Shown: positions 1 to 11,985, numbered from the stretch's first letter. The stretch: 64,000 nt of DNA from Aselliscus stoliczkanus (GCA_033961575.1 CM066733.1:133722421-133786420); one strand, 5' to 3'. The notes: a model not told the origin generated them from the sequence alone. Made by a program: numbers and translations.

Positions 1-658
1 AGAAATGTGATCAAGGATATAATGGAGTTATCATAAATTATGCAAAAATATGTTAAGGCCATTTCATAACTCTTAACAGTGCTCTTGTTACAAAGGAATA
101 TTCAGTGAGAGGGAAAACCAAGATGGATCTCATCTTCACAGACCAGAAATCACTGCATCCATTCATTAATGTTACACTAACAGAACACCCACAAAAAAAG
201 AAAAAAAAACATTAGTGATATCACTAGCTGTGCGTCATGGCAAACTAAGCCAAAACACTTAAAACAAGTATTCACGGTATAGACTATCCAGTCTGTTGGG
301 AATACTGCAGAAGCCATTCTATATCACAGACTTTAAATTATTCTGATGGGATGCAAAGGACAAAAGTATAAGAATGTTTTTCTAACATTGCAAGTGGTAT
401 CCCTGCACTTTCTTGAGAAGGGTGAGTTAGGAGCACTTTGATGAATCAGAACGCTATTGCATAAGCTGTTTCTTTTAAGGCAACAGCTCTATTAAAACCC
501 TCTGGGTACTTCTAGGAAAAAATCTGAGCATTTCCCTCGTTGTTTGGTGTGGTTGGTGAGTGTTCTCAGTGCTTGCAGTAGAACTGTCTGCAGCTGTACC
601 ATGAAGGGAAAGTTTACAGTCTTGGGCTGAGCCCCCAAATCCTCATTATTATTCATAT

Positions 659-701
<43 letters not shown>

Positions 702-783
702 AGAGTAAAGCTTTAAATAGTTCGTTTTTAAAAACTGCCACAGAGACACTCTGTAAAGTGAGCACGGAAACGTCAGTTCTTAC
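1..783 (-). other. MAP3K5: MAP3K5 intron leading to the kinase exons (partial)
   Basis: Apart from the (CA)n tract, I see no exon or recognisable element. The next coding piece (YDYEYDENGD in human) is not here. Confidence 0.85.
660..698. repeat. (CA)n microsatellite
   Basis: About 19 uninterrupted CA units on the plus strand, which is (UG)n in the MAP3K5 transcript. It begins about 85 nt downstream of the donor of the exon at 784-865. Confidence 0.97.
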
Positions 784-865
784 CTCCAGGGAGTCATTTT
801 CACAGTCTCCTTCCTCTGTACCTCGTCCCTTCTCTTCGGTAATGGTGTTCACCATTTCAAAAAAC
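784..865 (-). CDS. MAP3K5: MAP3K5 exon, end of PH-like domain and acidic linker to the kinase (human ~645-672)
   Basis: One base completes Lys, then 27 codons run FFEMVNTITEEKGRG to CENDSLE. The first half matches the C-terminal helix of the PH-like domain. The acidic second half is the flexible linker just before the kinase domain, which would start YDYEYDENGD in the next exon, beyond position 1. The acceptor is CCATCGTAG and the donor is GAG|GTAAGAAC. The linker is the most changed part compared with human as recalled: GRGTEEG for GRSTEEG and ENDSLE for ESDLLE. A (TG)n tract on the transcript strand begins about 85 nt past the donor. Confidence 0.97.
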
Positions 866-1129
866 CTACGATGGAAGTCAGTATGTGGTCACTCATAATA
901 CATAAAATATGAAATATGAACAATTATGTTCCAAAATGACTTCGGAGCCCAAAAATGGGAGTCAGAGTCAGGCAGTAAACTAACAGTATCAGTGAGAACA
1001 ATTAAGATTTTTCAAAAAGAAAATACAGGTCGCTAGGATTTTTGAGAAATTTCTGACCTAACCGCGCTTCAAGTAATAGTAACATAATATAGTATAGAAT
1101 TAGAATAATAAAGCTAGACAAGGTCACAG

Positions 1130-1370
1130 AAAAGTTAAGAACGTGGACTTGGATATCAGATCAAAATTGTTCACTTTGGTGTGATTTGAGGCAAGCTCCT
1201 CCACTTCTCTGAGGCTTATCCCTTAATTATAAAATACACATATCTACATGAATATACATATCTATCTCATAGGTTGTTATGAAGATGATTTGAGGTAATA
1301 CTTATAAAGTGCTTAGCACAGTGCATTTATTAAATATTAGCTATTGTTGTTTTGCTGCTGTTAATATTAC
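1130..1370 (+). repeat. MIR SINE
   Basis: Core text resembling MIR: a GGCAAGCTCCTCCACTTCTC-like segment followed by TATGAAGATGATTTGAGGTA and GTGCTTAGCACAGTGCA. Ancient and non-coding. Confidence 0.65.
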
Positions 1371-1839
1371 TTAAAATAGGCTAAAACAAAAATACCTATA
1401 TTCTGGAATAGTGTCTCTAAATTCTGAGGTGACTGTTTGATATAGTGTTGGCCACTACGACCTTTCATGTCAGTGACTAAATCTGCCCGAGCTCCTCAAT
1501 ATCATACACACAGGGTCCCATAAATACAGACTGCGAAATATTGATGTGAACCAAGAATAGCTGGCTTATTCTTGTTTGTGACAGAAGCCACCTTTCTTTT
1601 GCTGACATTTTCTTCAGGAAACTCTTGTAAAAAATTTTTTTTTCTTCTGGAGACCAGTTCTGAGCCAAGAAAAATAATTATGGCAAGAAACAGAATTGCC
1701 CCTGTAACACTAGCTGCACCTACCCATTTGGATGGGATGCTAATAGTTTCCAGACATAAAATAAGGCAGGCACTCTGGACGGGGTGATCTCATCACTGGC
1801 AGGGCATGCTGGGCATTGCCAGCCCAAGGAAGAGCAGGT

Positions 1840-2620
1840 TACAGGGTGACAAAGAAAGCTTACTACCAGAACTCAGGACCTTTCCTCTACCTCTGTAGCT
1901 ATGAGATAATAGAAAATATATATTGGTTTCTGGCCCCCATTCTTGGCACGGAGCTCCTAAAACCCTTGCAAATTCCTAAGTGATAAGAGAGTCAGGAGTA
2001 TCTTTTGTTCTAATGAGATGACTCTGGGTGGCTCCTGGATGGAGGCTTGTCACCATAAAGACCAAGCCATGATTAGAAGCTTGGACTTTTCAGCTAACCC
2101 TCCACTCCATCCTCCATAGAGTGGGGGAAGGGCTTAAAAATAATAATTGATCGTGCCTATGTAATGAAGCCTCCATAAAACCCCAACAGTTTAGGATTTA
2201 GGGAGCGTTGGGGATGGCAAACACATCCACACCAGGAGGATAACACATCCCAAATCCATGGGGACAGAGGCTCCTGTGCTTGGGGACACTTCAGGACCTC
2301 CGCCTGTTTAAAGCTTCATGTAGTTGTTCCTCTGTGCCCTTTACTATATCCTTTAATAAACTGAGTTCTCTGTTCTGTTCTAGTAAGTTAGTCAAACCCA
2401 AAGAGGGAGCCATTGCAACCTCTGATCTATAGCCGGCTGGTCAAACACACAGGTGATGACCTGTGCTTGTGACTGACATCTAAAGTGGGGCAAGAAAGAG
2501 TCTCATGTGACAGAGCCCTCTGGGATCTGACACTATCTCCAGGAAGACAGCGTGAGAATTGAGTAAAATTGTAAGATACCCAGCTGGTGTCACAGAGAAT
2601 TGGTTGTTGTTGGAAAAAAA
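1840..2620 (+). repeat. Ancient LTR-type repeat
   Basis: The text resembles a widespread mammalian LTR: TTTCTGGCCCCCATTCTTGG, AAGACCAAGCCATGATTAGA, GTAATGAAGCCTCCATAAAA, a polyadenylation signal near 2353, then TATAGCCGGCTGGTCA and ATACCCAGCTGGTGTC. It has no coding capacity, and the exact family is not remembered with certainty. Confidence 0.5.
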
Positions 2621-3189
2621 CTTCGGTGACCAGAAATATCAGAAATGAAGTGTTTTGAATAAAGGAGACACACAGGAAAGAAACATAGTAGGAAAGAATT
2701 GGGTTTTTCCCTAAATATGAAGAAAAAAAATTCAGTTTTTCTTATACAGTACCTCTTTTTATCCATCCATCTGACCATCCGTCAAACAAATACTCATCGA
2801 GTGTCTACCAGAATCAAAAACTATTCTGGCCTTTGGGAATATGACTATAAATAAAATAGACAAAGTCCATTTTGGATTTTGGAGCTTATCTATGGAGTTT
2901 GCATGTGATGCCTACTTCCTCACTCTTCCTTTTTCTCTACACATTTCTTGGAGGTCAATCACAAGAAAATAATTCCCTGATCAAAATAACACATATGCTC
3001 TGATGAGGATTATATGTCATGATGAGTTAGAGACAAAAGGAAATTCAACCAAGAGGAAGAAAGTGAAAGACCCAAAAAGCAAGTTCTGGCTTTAAAGACG
3101 GACTTTAAGAACCAGAGTAAAGATTTCTGTCATCTCTTCACACAAAATTTTTCAACATGAACATCTCTAAGCAGAATAAACACAGTGGT

Positions 3190-3420
3190 ATTGGAACACG
3201 GTGTGATTTTTAGGAGCTTGAATTCTGGAGTTATAGGTGCCTGGGTCAAATCCCAGATTTTCCACATATTGGCTATCTATGATTTTAGGTTAGTTAAACT
3301 CGCCAAGACTACTTTTTAACTCTTTTAAACAAAGGTATTAGTATTACCCACCTACTAGGTTTTATTTGAAGAAATAGATAGTAGGTCCAGGGTAAGCAAT
3401 TCATGAATCTTGGCTATAAC
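3190..3420 (+). repeat. MIR SINE
   Basis: MIR-like order: GTGTGATTTTTAGGAGCTTG, CTGGGTCAAATCCCAGATTT, TAGGTTAGTTAAACTCGCCA. Diverged. Confidence 0.6.
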
Positions 3421-4308
3421 TGTCATAGAAACAAATCCATAGCCTTAAGAATTTAAGTAGAAAAGTAGGCCGCACATGTGCTAAATATTCTTTCTTATTT
3501 CTAAATCTTTTCACTCCACATTGTACAATAATAAAGATAAAACTCTAGCCAAGAATTGTGGCTTAAACAAACATGTTTTATAATTCCAAGATAAAAATGA
3601 CTGTATATTGTAGATAGCATACCAGTCATTTACAATAGGGTCAAATAATGATTATTTGCATAAGAAAAACCCCCAGCAAAATTTTCAGTTCAAGCTGGCT
3701 TTTGCCCTCACTTTGGTTTCTACGTTGTCAATCACTTCTCTAGGTTCCCACAGTTAGTCATTGTGTTCTAAGGGAGGCTGAAGTACTTTATTTTTAGCCC
3801 ATGAGAAATATACCCAATGCAGCCCACAGATTTTGGGGTTCTATTTTATTGCTATATATCAGATCACTGGCTCTTAGCTCAATGTTCTGGGGTAGGGCCC
3901 AGGCATGTGTTAAAACTCATCAGATGATTCTAGTGAGACAGATTTAAGAGATACTAGTTGTAGACAATGGTGAGATTACTCAAAAGAATTCAAGAATGAA
4001 AATTTTGATAATCATATATTATCCTAATAAATGAGCACTTTAAAATGAGACATACTATTTGGCAATTAACTGGTAAGTCTTGTCTGTGCAAAAATAAATT
4101 ATGACTAAGAATAAGCTGATTTATTAAAGGGAGCCCACAAAACTCTCTGTTAAACATACCACATAATTATAAAATATTGGCTCAAATGAAATATTTATAT
4201 ATTCGCATAGCCACGGGTTCTTTGCAGGAGCTACATGCTCATTCATTAATTAAAAATAACGATCAGGTAAGAACAGTCTTTTTCACACGAACAATGACTA
4301 ATACGTAC

Positions 4309-4404
4309 TTTTTACAATGAAGTTCTGTACAGAAATAGATTTGAAAATCGTCAGAATTGTGAAGCACATAAAGAAAACAGCAGCGTTCTTCAAATTTAGA
4401 AATA
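4309..4404 (-). CDS. MAP3K5: MAP3K5 exon, PH-like domain core (human ~613-645)
   Basis: Encodes 1 + 93 + 2 nt, from ISKFEERCCFLY to CTELHCK. It is identical to recalled human ASK1, including the cysteine pair ERCCF and the strand-rich segment DDFQIYFCTELHC. The acceptor is TTGTTTCAG and the donor is AAA|GTACGT, which is less common than GTAAGT but valid. The final AA completes a Lys codon with the G that opens the next exon. It forms the later strands of the PH-like fold. Confidence 0.97.
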
Positions 4405-4972
4405 CTGAAACAAACAACAAGAGAATGATTCAGGGTAATCCCAATACTTTGCTGCACTGTAATGAAAAATAAATACTTTTTATATTGTCCTAATTATGAA
4501 ATCAATGCTGTTTAATGGCAAAAAGTTAAAAATAGCACTTTAAACAGTAATGTTCCCTGTACCACAATACTAAAATCTTTTAATATTCTGAGAGTTGTCT
4601 TCCTGCTCATCTCTGTAGCTAGAGCTGCTTTCTCTGGGGGTTGCAGGCACAAAGAAGCTGTATGTGCCTCCAGCCTACCACGGGAAAGGCATCCTAACTT
4701 CTATAGCACCAGACTCTGTGCTGGGAGAACAGCGGAAGTATCGACTGGCTGACTGACCTTGACATTTTGGTGTTATAGATCTGTAGGACAACAAAATGTT
4801 TCCAAAGCTAAGAAGGCAATGTGTGGAGGCAGTAAAAGCACCTCATCAGTTGGAGAGATTTTCGAGGAAGTGAAGCAACGTGGAGCAGCACTTGGTTTGG
4901 ACTCGGCAAGCGGTTCATTTTATAGCAATTAAAACGCTTTTGAGATTACCGGTTAGGTCAGGGTGTTTTATG

Positions 4973-5160
4973 CCAGGGGTTGTCAAATATATTCTGTAAT
5001 GAGCCAGAGAGTAAGGCTTTGTGGCCAAACTACTGAATTCTGCTATTAGAGCAGCCTCAGACAGTAAATAAATGAACATGGCTGAGTTCTAATAAAACTT
5101 TATTTACAAAAACACGCAGTGGGCCATATTTGACGGGTGGGCTGTAGTTTGCCAATCCCT
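4973..5160. mobile_element. hAT-Charlie-type non-autonomous DNA element (188 bp)
   Basis: Starts CCAGGGGTTGTCAAA and ends GTAGTTTGCCAATCCCT. The inner text AATAAAACTTTATTTACAAA is characteristic of a common mammalian hAT element. An 8-bp target duplication with one mismatch, GTTTTATG (4965-4972) and ATTTTATG (5161-5168), supports hAT insertion. Confidence 0.75.
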
Positions 5161-5169
5161 ATTTTATGC

Positions 5170-5570
5170 CTGTACATCTGCTGTTCCTTCCATTTGGAAT
5201 GCACATTATTTTTTACTTTTAGAAGAACTTCTAGTCAGCATTTAAGGCCCAGCTTAGACCTTACTCCCTTCTCTACTTCTACCGTAAACAGAGAGATTTC
5301 CTCTTGTACTTCTGTTCTTTGAACATAGTTCTATCATTGTTCATCTTACACTGTATTATCATTGGTTGTTAACACATTTTTTGCGGGAAACGAGTAAACT
5401 CGTCATATAGCTTTTTATGCCCGCTTACAAAGTGTTAAATGTCTGTTCCCCTGCTGGGCTTAGAACTCTTCGAGAGCAGGGTTCACAGCTTAGTCATTTT
5501 TGTATGCTGAGCAGACTACAATTCAACATTTGACACACAGCTCAATAAATACCCACTGACTGATCTGAGA
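5170..5570 (+). repeat. L2 3' end, interrupted by a piggyBac miniature element
   Basis: Text such as TTCCTTCCATTTGGAATGCA, GGCTTAGAACTCTTCGAGAG and CACAGCTCAATAAATACCCA is typical of L2. The 70-bp element at 5369-5438 splits it. Confidence 0.75.
5369..5438 (+). mobile_element. 70-bp piggyBac-type miniature element, copy 1
   Basis: The element is bounded by TTAA at both ends, the piggyBac target, with ends TTAACAC and GTGTTAA. The interior has GCGGGAAACGAG at the left and GCCCGC at the right, forming nested complementary arms around the palindrome ACGAGTAAACTCGT. It is inserted in an L2 3' end. Near-identical copies lie at 31472-31541 and 59457-59526. Confidence 0.8.
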
Positions 5571-6881
5571 AAGTTCTGAGGTGATGCAAGACCAATTGCT
5601 GACTTAGTCAGATTTCCTTTCATCTCTTTATAGAGGAGAAAGCCAAGGAAAGCTGGCTCTCTTTGAAGTCACACACTAGAACTCAAATTTCTCAACATAT
5701 CAATCAGCCTCATGTAAGCATTCTATGTGTAAGTTGTAAATCACGACAAAGTTTATGTAGTGATGCCATACTTAATTAAAGAAAATTAAATTCACTGGAA
5801 AATAGATATGATGAAGTCAAATTTATACTTTCCTACATGAACTGCTTAAAAATGCAGCTATCAATAATGAGTGCTTAACTAATGATCTGTTTTAAAAATT
5901 AAATATTCAGAGAATAAAGCTTTATTTGAGAAGGCATGAATTGGAAAGATATATACTGAGTCAGTCCATAATTTTGCTTGTTTCTGTTGAGATCATTCAT
6001 AAGGTAAACAGGTGGTTTTACCAGGTAAACTCCAATTATCAGTGACTCAGATGGCCCTACCAGTTCATATTCCAACAAAACCAATTACTATTATGCCGAA
6101 AAGCAACAGGGTATTGCATGACTGGCCTTCAAAAATCTGTTTTTTGTTTTTTTTTCCATTTCTATTATGTGGGGATAAACAGTAATAAACACAATAGTTT
6201 GGCATAAAATTTCCAAGAGTTGGTCTAGTGTGAGTTTATTTAGTGGCTTCTGATTCTGAAAAAAAAACCTCTTTATTTCTAAATCCCAAGAAATGGCATT
6301 TCCTAAGCCAATGGCATTATGATGACAGTGTCAGAACTGAACCGAACTAAAGTGAATCACTCTAATCTCAGGACACTTCGTTAATGGTGACCTCAGGACA
6401 AGTTGTTTTTAAAAACATATTCCTTATTACCTCACCACAGTAATATTAGCTACAGGACACAATCTGGTAGAAAGCATGTGTGTTTTTAATCCATCTAAGA
6501 AGAGATTAGTTAGTTCCTGGTATACCAAAGTCCAGAAAACCATGTTATAATATAAACCAAGAGCTCAACCACCTAGAGAGAACACCAACCGCATAGCTCA
6601 CTTTTATCTACACTTTGATTCTGTTCCTTCTCATTTACCCCTCAGTCACCGTGTTTTAAGTGGGTGACAAGCACAGAGTCAGTTCCACTTAACCATGAAA
6701 GTTTTGTTGCAAATCTTTTTATAATGGAGATAGTGATACTAAAGAAGGGTGAGCATTTTCATCAATAAAAGGATTCTTGAAATTCTTTGCATTTTTAAAT
6801 CATGATTAAAAGTCCCATGTAAGACATTCATGCTCTAGAAAAATGTCTTCTAAGAAAATGAAATGTACCAAGGAAACTTAC

Positions 6882-6931
6882 CTCACTCCCCTAATAGAAG
6901 AAGCACTAAAATTCCATTCATGTATACCTTT
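6882..6931 (-). CDS. MAP3K5: MAP3K5 short exon in PH-like domain (human ~597-613)
   Basis: A 50-nt exon: 16 codons (KGIHEWNFSASSIRGV) plus AG, which completes a Ser codon with the next exon. It was found by looking for the residues missing between the flanking exons, and it fills the gap exactly. The acceptor is GTGTTCTAG and the donor is GTGAG|GTAAGT. Human reads SSVRGV where this copy has SSIRGV. Because the length is not a multiple of three, skipping it would shift the frame before the kinase domain. Confidence 0.94.
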
Positions 6932-7385
6932 CTAGAACACAGGGAAAGAACAAAAATTGTTCAGTCATCCAAGTTAACATAACAAAAATAATTTGTTTTA
7001 TTAGTTTTTAATAATATACACAGAATAATTTTTTCCTAGTAGTATAAAATTCTTCATGAACAAATTCTCTGGAGGGAAAATGCAATTCATTCTCAAGCCA
7101 CAAGAGTGATGTTTACTTAATAATTTCTGTACTTCAATAAAACAGCTCCAAGAGAGCCTGGGAGACTTAGTCTCATGTAACTTCAAAAATTTTAGTTTTA
7201 GCAGATTAACCTAATAACTATTGTGCATTAATTTTTAAAGTAAACAACCCAGTGATCAAGGTACTTGAATTATTATAGTCAAGCAAGATTTCTTTTCTGA
7301 AAAAGAAGACGATTAATTTGAATAAAATACCTGCAAGGTTTTAAAGATGATTACTGAATTATCTTCAAACTTTTTAACTTTGGTC

Positions 7386-7582
7386 AACAGTGTTCAAGCA
7401 GTAGTTTGCCATAATTGGAAGTGTCTGGACATTGATGGTAACCACTTTGAGCACCTCTTGTAATTGCAGAAGTCAAACATAATTTGTATTCATCTTTTGT
7501 TATTGGTATATATTGAGTATCACAATTTTAATAGTTTTTCCTTCCTTTCTTAAAATGTGTATCTATTTTTTGGCACCCTCTG
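7386..7582 (+). mobile_element. 3' end of a Tc1/mariner-type transposon with transposase C-terminus relic
   Basis: A 23-codon open piece ends with a stop (7392-7463): VQAVVCHNWKCLDIDGNHFE followed by HLL, a typical C-terminal tail of such transposases. After it comes an AT-rich segment and an inverted-repeat end, ATTTTTTGGCACCCTCTG, then TA. The last 100 bp match the miniature element at 12647-12774. The left part is lost. Confidence 0.6.
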
Positions 7583-10500
7583 TATAGTGTCCATCATAGC
7601 TACAATGTGTTGTTACCTAATTTATGCAAAATGCAATATACTAATAAAGTCTGAACATAAAAAAAATTTGATTGTCATACGTGGGTGATTTGCAGGGCCA
7701 AGATGAAAAAATGTGGGATGTCTTGAATCTATTACTAGAGCTAAATTGACATTAGTATTAAATGCACATGTCTCTAAATTAAATAAATTACAAGATGGAG
7801 CACATTCCCTATAAAAATATCTGACATTAATATATAATTAATAACACATAGTTTTGCAGATATAAAGTAGGTGATGCATGTGTCCAAGTTTAGCAAGTAT
7901 GGTAGTCAATCCTTTAAATGTAAAACAACCAGGAAAACAAGCTCTTACCCACCCACTTAAGATACTGCCAGAAGGTTGAGGTCTTGGCTGAGCTAGTGAA
8001 ATGGGCAATGAAGCTGTGGCTCTGAGGCAGCCCAGAGCTCTCCTTGTAGCCAAAGCAACTCCAAAAGCTACAATTTATATTCATAGCACCTAGTTCTTTG
8101 GGAGGACTATGAAATTTAAAATAAAAATAGATCCTCTCAAGCCTGAAGTCGATGTACTAAAAAACTACTGCTTTTCATGCACATCCGTCAGGTCATGGGA
8201 TGTGACCTGAATTGTCACAGAGCAAATGCTGCTGTGTCTGAGGCCCAGGGAAGGCAGAGACCACAGAACGGTGCTCGGAGAGTGTGGTTCTCTTAACCAG
8301 AGGGCAGAGGGAGCTAAATTAAAATAGCAGCCTGCAGCTTCGGATGATAGTTTGAAAGTTGATTCTAAATCCTGTTGGCCTCAGGTGACCTTCTAAATAC
8401 ACGTGACCTGGGAGCTGCAGCTGTTAGTCTGTATACCACTTGCACACACTGCAGCCTTATCCTCAGCTCCTGCGACTGAGTGTCTTTCTAAGGCCATCCC
8501 CAGGATCAGGAGGTGGGGCTGGGTTACCCGGTAGGGCAGTGTGTGCAAACCTGCAACTGAACACTGCAACTGGCGAACATCAACAGGACGGCCCTGGTAA
8601 AATCTATCATCCATCAGCCCTGTTCTGGAAGCAGCCACGGAGAGATTTCCCAGATTGATCGGGCTGGTTTTGTAGCAAAGGAGTAAAGCATTTCCAGAAT
8701 GTTAGGTTCCTGAAAGGTTGCAAGTGCTACCAGGGAATGTTCCATTTCAGCGGTGTAAAGCCCAAGGCCTGAGATGAAGCCATCTGGAATAAAGCCTCTC
8801 TCCCCACCTCTCTTGCTGGCGGCCTCTCCACATGGAGGCGCTGGTGAGCTACAAAACCAAACTGGGGCCTGTCTGGAGATCAGGGGGAAAGGGACAGTCA
8901 GAAGGAGAGATGGAGTGATAATGAACCCCAACAAGCCCTAAACCAACACTCGACCTAATAACTGAATCAGCACAAGCACCATTTTCTAGGAACTGGTTAG
9001 GCTCACATCCTGTGCCTCAGCTTAGGGCAAGAATAGGAACTAGGAGTTAATATTGAGCTAAGGTAGCAGGAGTTATATTGTGGCAGACAATGTTGGTTCC
9101 CTAGGCAACGGCCATTTCTTTCCTTCTTTGCAAACAAAAAACGAATTTTGTTCAGGTTCAGGTGGCAATGCTTAGGGACAGTGCAATTGATTTGTCTAAC
9201 TCACCCATGGTAAATCTATTTCCCTTGCTGGTGATTGGTTTAGGCATGGTCACATGCCATGCAACTTTCTGGATGAGGGAAAGGGCCTGGCCCTCCTCCT
9301 TTGGATGCTGTCTGTGTGAAGTGATGTTTGGAGCTGCTATGTAAGACCATGAGTGAAAAACCAAGAGCATATAGAAAAGCCAACTCAGAATTCTGACACT
9401 GTTAAGCCATTGAAATCATCTCTAAAAAGTCCATATTTAAGTTCTTATGAGATAACATTTTCTTATTGTTTTAACAACTTTTAGTTGGGAGTTTGGTAGC
9501 TAAAAGCATCCTTCATTGATGACAGCATCATATCATCAAAAGCTAGGATCTGAGGTCAACATATTCCCCTCATAAAATCCCTGCGTCTTCTCAGAACGGC
9601 CATTGGCAGGAGCTGGAGTGAGGTCAGCCCTCAGTGACCCTCTATGTCCCTGCTGCCTGCTCCCTTTGGCTGAGAAGCCACCAGACAGGCCTGGAGTGCT
9701 TAAACTTCAAACCTGACTGAGGGGAATTCTAAATAGCAACCATTTAAAATATCTTGCAAATAACTTCTCTGTTCCTCAATCTAGGTTTTTCTTTCCTGTG
9801 GACAGGCAGACTTTCTTTAAGTACTAACTTACTGTAAGCAGTGACCATTTGTTGAACAAAGGGAGGGGCTGTTAAAAGATTGGGATTTCAATGAATTTGG
9901 CCCCTGAATGTAGAGGAACTCTTCTAAGAGTCCCTAAACTCTTGGGAATTGGTAAAATGATCTTAAAGTTTTGAAAGTTATAATTTAAAATATATGTTAG
10001 CTCATATAATGGTTCATTCCACATTTAGAATGAAAATACCCAGAGAGGGAGAAAGTAAATAAATAAATATGATAGATGAAAAGCAACATTCTCTCTCATT
10101 CCACTTTTAGAAAAAAGAAAATAAATTAACATTCTATGACAAAAACAATCCACTTCCTGTTTAACATATAATGCATTAAACCTGTTCTTATTTCTTATTT
10201 GATTATAGTTATTACAGTTGCTTTCAACTAACATAATAACAGCAAAGTGATTTTATTTTTATTGCTTGTCTCCAATCCAATTATATCACTTCTATTTTTT
10301 AAAATAGAGAAAACGGCAGTGGTAGTGAACATACTATGGATAATACTAGGGTTTGCAAAGAAATTGGCATAAATTCAAAATGGAAACTAATTGATTTAAA
10401 GAAAGTTGAAATGTTTGAACAAGGAGAATTTTTAGCACTAAAGATAATAGAGAGTGGGGACAATGCAAATGCAGAAATACTTCTTGACCAAAAGCAGGTA

Positions 10501-11079
10501 AAAAAGAGACAGCAAAATCTGTAACCTTTCTTAATGCACTCATTTATAACCTAATACATTCAATTCTTAATATAAAAATTGTTTCTACAATTGTCACAAA
10601 ACCTACAAGGTTCACTTTACTGAATGAAGAATTTCCAGAAAAGAAAAATGACAACAAGCTAGAAATAGCACTCATTTCCCCAAATCTCTGGCTTACTTTC
10701 TGTTCTTTTCCTGTCTTCTAAACACTTCTGGCTGTCTACTCATTTTCTGGGCTTTGCTAATTGCTAATTCCTTTAGCTCCACTCTGTTTCCAAGTGTCCT
10801 TGGATAACCTTGCTCTTTCCCATCAAGACTTTGAAAAATAATGTTCATCTCTCCTAACCTCTTTTAGTTTTTGTAGTTTCAATTGGGTGACTACTCTACT
10901 TCTGCTTACAAGAACATGTATGCAGATACTTTAAAATAATGTAAATAAAACACTGTGCACTTTAAAACAATGTTAACAACATGTAAACAGATAGTCTTAT
11001 TAGTTACTATTAATTTTGTCTCTGGACAATTCCACTTGCAATCATGCTATCATGCCAGCTATAAAGCAAAGGTTCCACT

Positions 11080-11638
11080 GACCCCCTCCTTGGGTTTGAT
11101 TAATTTGCTAGAGTGGATTACAGAACTCAGGAAAACATTTTATTTACTAAATTATTGAACTATTATAAAAGGATATAGTCAGGAGCAGCCAGATGGAAGA
11201 AATGCACAGGGCGAGGTGTGGGGAAGGAGCATGGAGCTTCCATGCCCTCTCCAGGTGTATCTCTCTTTGCCCGTATCGCTGTGTGTTCACCAACCAGGAA
11301 GCTCTCTGAACCTTAAGGGTTTTTACAGAGGCTTCATTACACAGGCAGGCGTGATTAAATCATTGGCCATTGGAGACTGATTCAACCTCCAGCCCTCCTC
11401 CCTTCCCCAAGGTCAGAGGGTGGGACTGAAAATTCCCACCCTCTAATCACAGGGTTGGTTCCCCAGGCTCCATCTTTAGTGCCGAAAGTCAAAGTCGCTT
11501 CCACAGCAAAAGACACTTTTATGGCTCTCAGCACTTAGGAAATTCCAAGGGCTTTTGGAGCTCTGTGTCAGAAATGGGGACTAAGACGAAATACATATTG
11601 CTTACTATAAATCACAATATCACAGTTCCCTAACACAC
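11080..11638 (-). repeat. Ancient ERVL LTR, MLT2-like, antisense
   Basis: Read on the minus strand, it begins with the typical MLT2 text TGTGATATTGTGATTTATAG and continues through the diagnostic segments around CTTGGAATTTCC and CCAATGGCCAATGATTTAAT. It is non-coding. The call is from memory of the consensus, and the edges are approximate. Confidence 0.65.
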
Positions 11639-11774
11639 CACGAACCACTTCTCAAATGACTGCTGCCATGTCATCTAAAGTGCTAAACAGGGTTAAATTC
11701 TGGGGTTTCAACGTTAGAATAGAGTTCAGTCCAAATGTGTATGGCCGTGATTTTATTATTGCTATTGTTAAAAT

Positions 11775-11985
11775 ACAGGAAGCATTTATTATATGTCACA
11801 GGCTCTGTGCAATACACTTGACCTACATTATTTCATTTCACGTTCACAGCAACCTTTTGAGGTGGATACTATTATTATTACACCAGTCTACAGACGAGGA
11901 CACTGTAGCTTGGAGAAACCATGTTGCCCAAAGGCAGTGATGGGATCTGAACCCAGGTCTGTTGACTCAAAGCTCACATTTTAAA
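11775..11985 (+). repeat. MIR SINE
   Basis: Contains the MIR-like series TATTATTACACCAGTCTACA, GACGAGGACACTGTAGCTTG and TGATGGGATCTGAACCCAGG. It yields short spurious open frames. Confidence 0.65.

Larger units (their letters stand above)
866..4308 (-). other. MAP3K5: MAP3K5 intron, 3.4 kb
   Basis: Holds MIR pieces and an LTR-type repeat. The stretch 2620-3190 and most of 3420-4308 show no gene. A short MER5A-like piece may lie near 3880-3950 (GGGCCCAGGCATGTGTTAAA). Confidence 0.85.
4405..6881 (-). other. MAP3K5: MAP3K5 intron, 2.5 kb
   Basis: Contains the hAT element, the L2 end and piggyBac copy 1. Nothing is recognised in 5570-6881 or in 4405-4970. Confidence 0.85.

Noticed and set aside
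1..783. Possible first kinase-domain exon (GKGTYG motif)
   Set aside because: No matching sequence on the minus strand. It must lie left of the window.
492..855. Open frames with runs of CV residues (VCVCVC)
   Set aside because: Produced by the (CA)n microsatellite. The true coding part is only the MAP3K5 exon at 784-865.
1572..1787. 71-codon plus-strand open frame
   Set aside because: No homology recognised and no splice context.
8393..8934. Overlapping open frames on both strands, up to 106 codons
   Set aside because: GC-richer stretch without known motifs, in the middle of a MAP3K5 intron. Frames on both strands argue for chance.
10336..10524. 62-codon plus-strand open frame rich in Lys and Glu
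   Set aside because: AT-rich intron sequence. The peptide has no known motif and is opposed by an equally long minus-strand frame.
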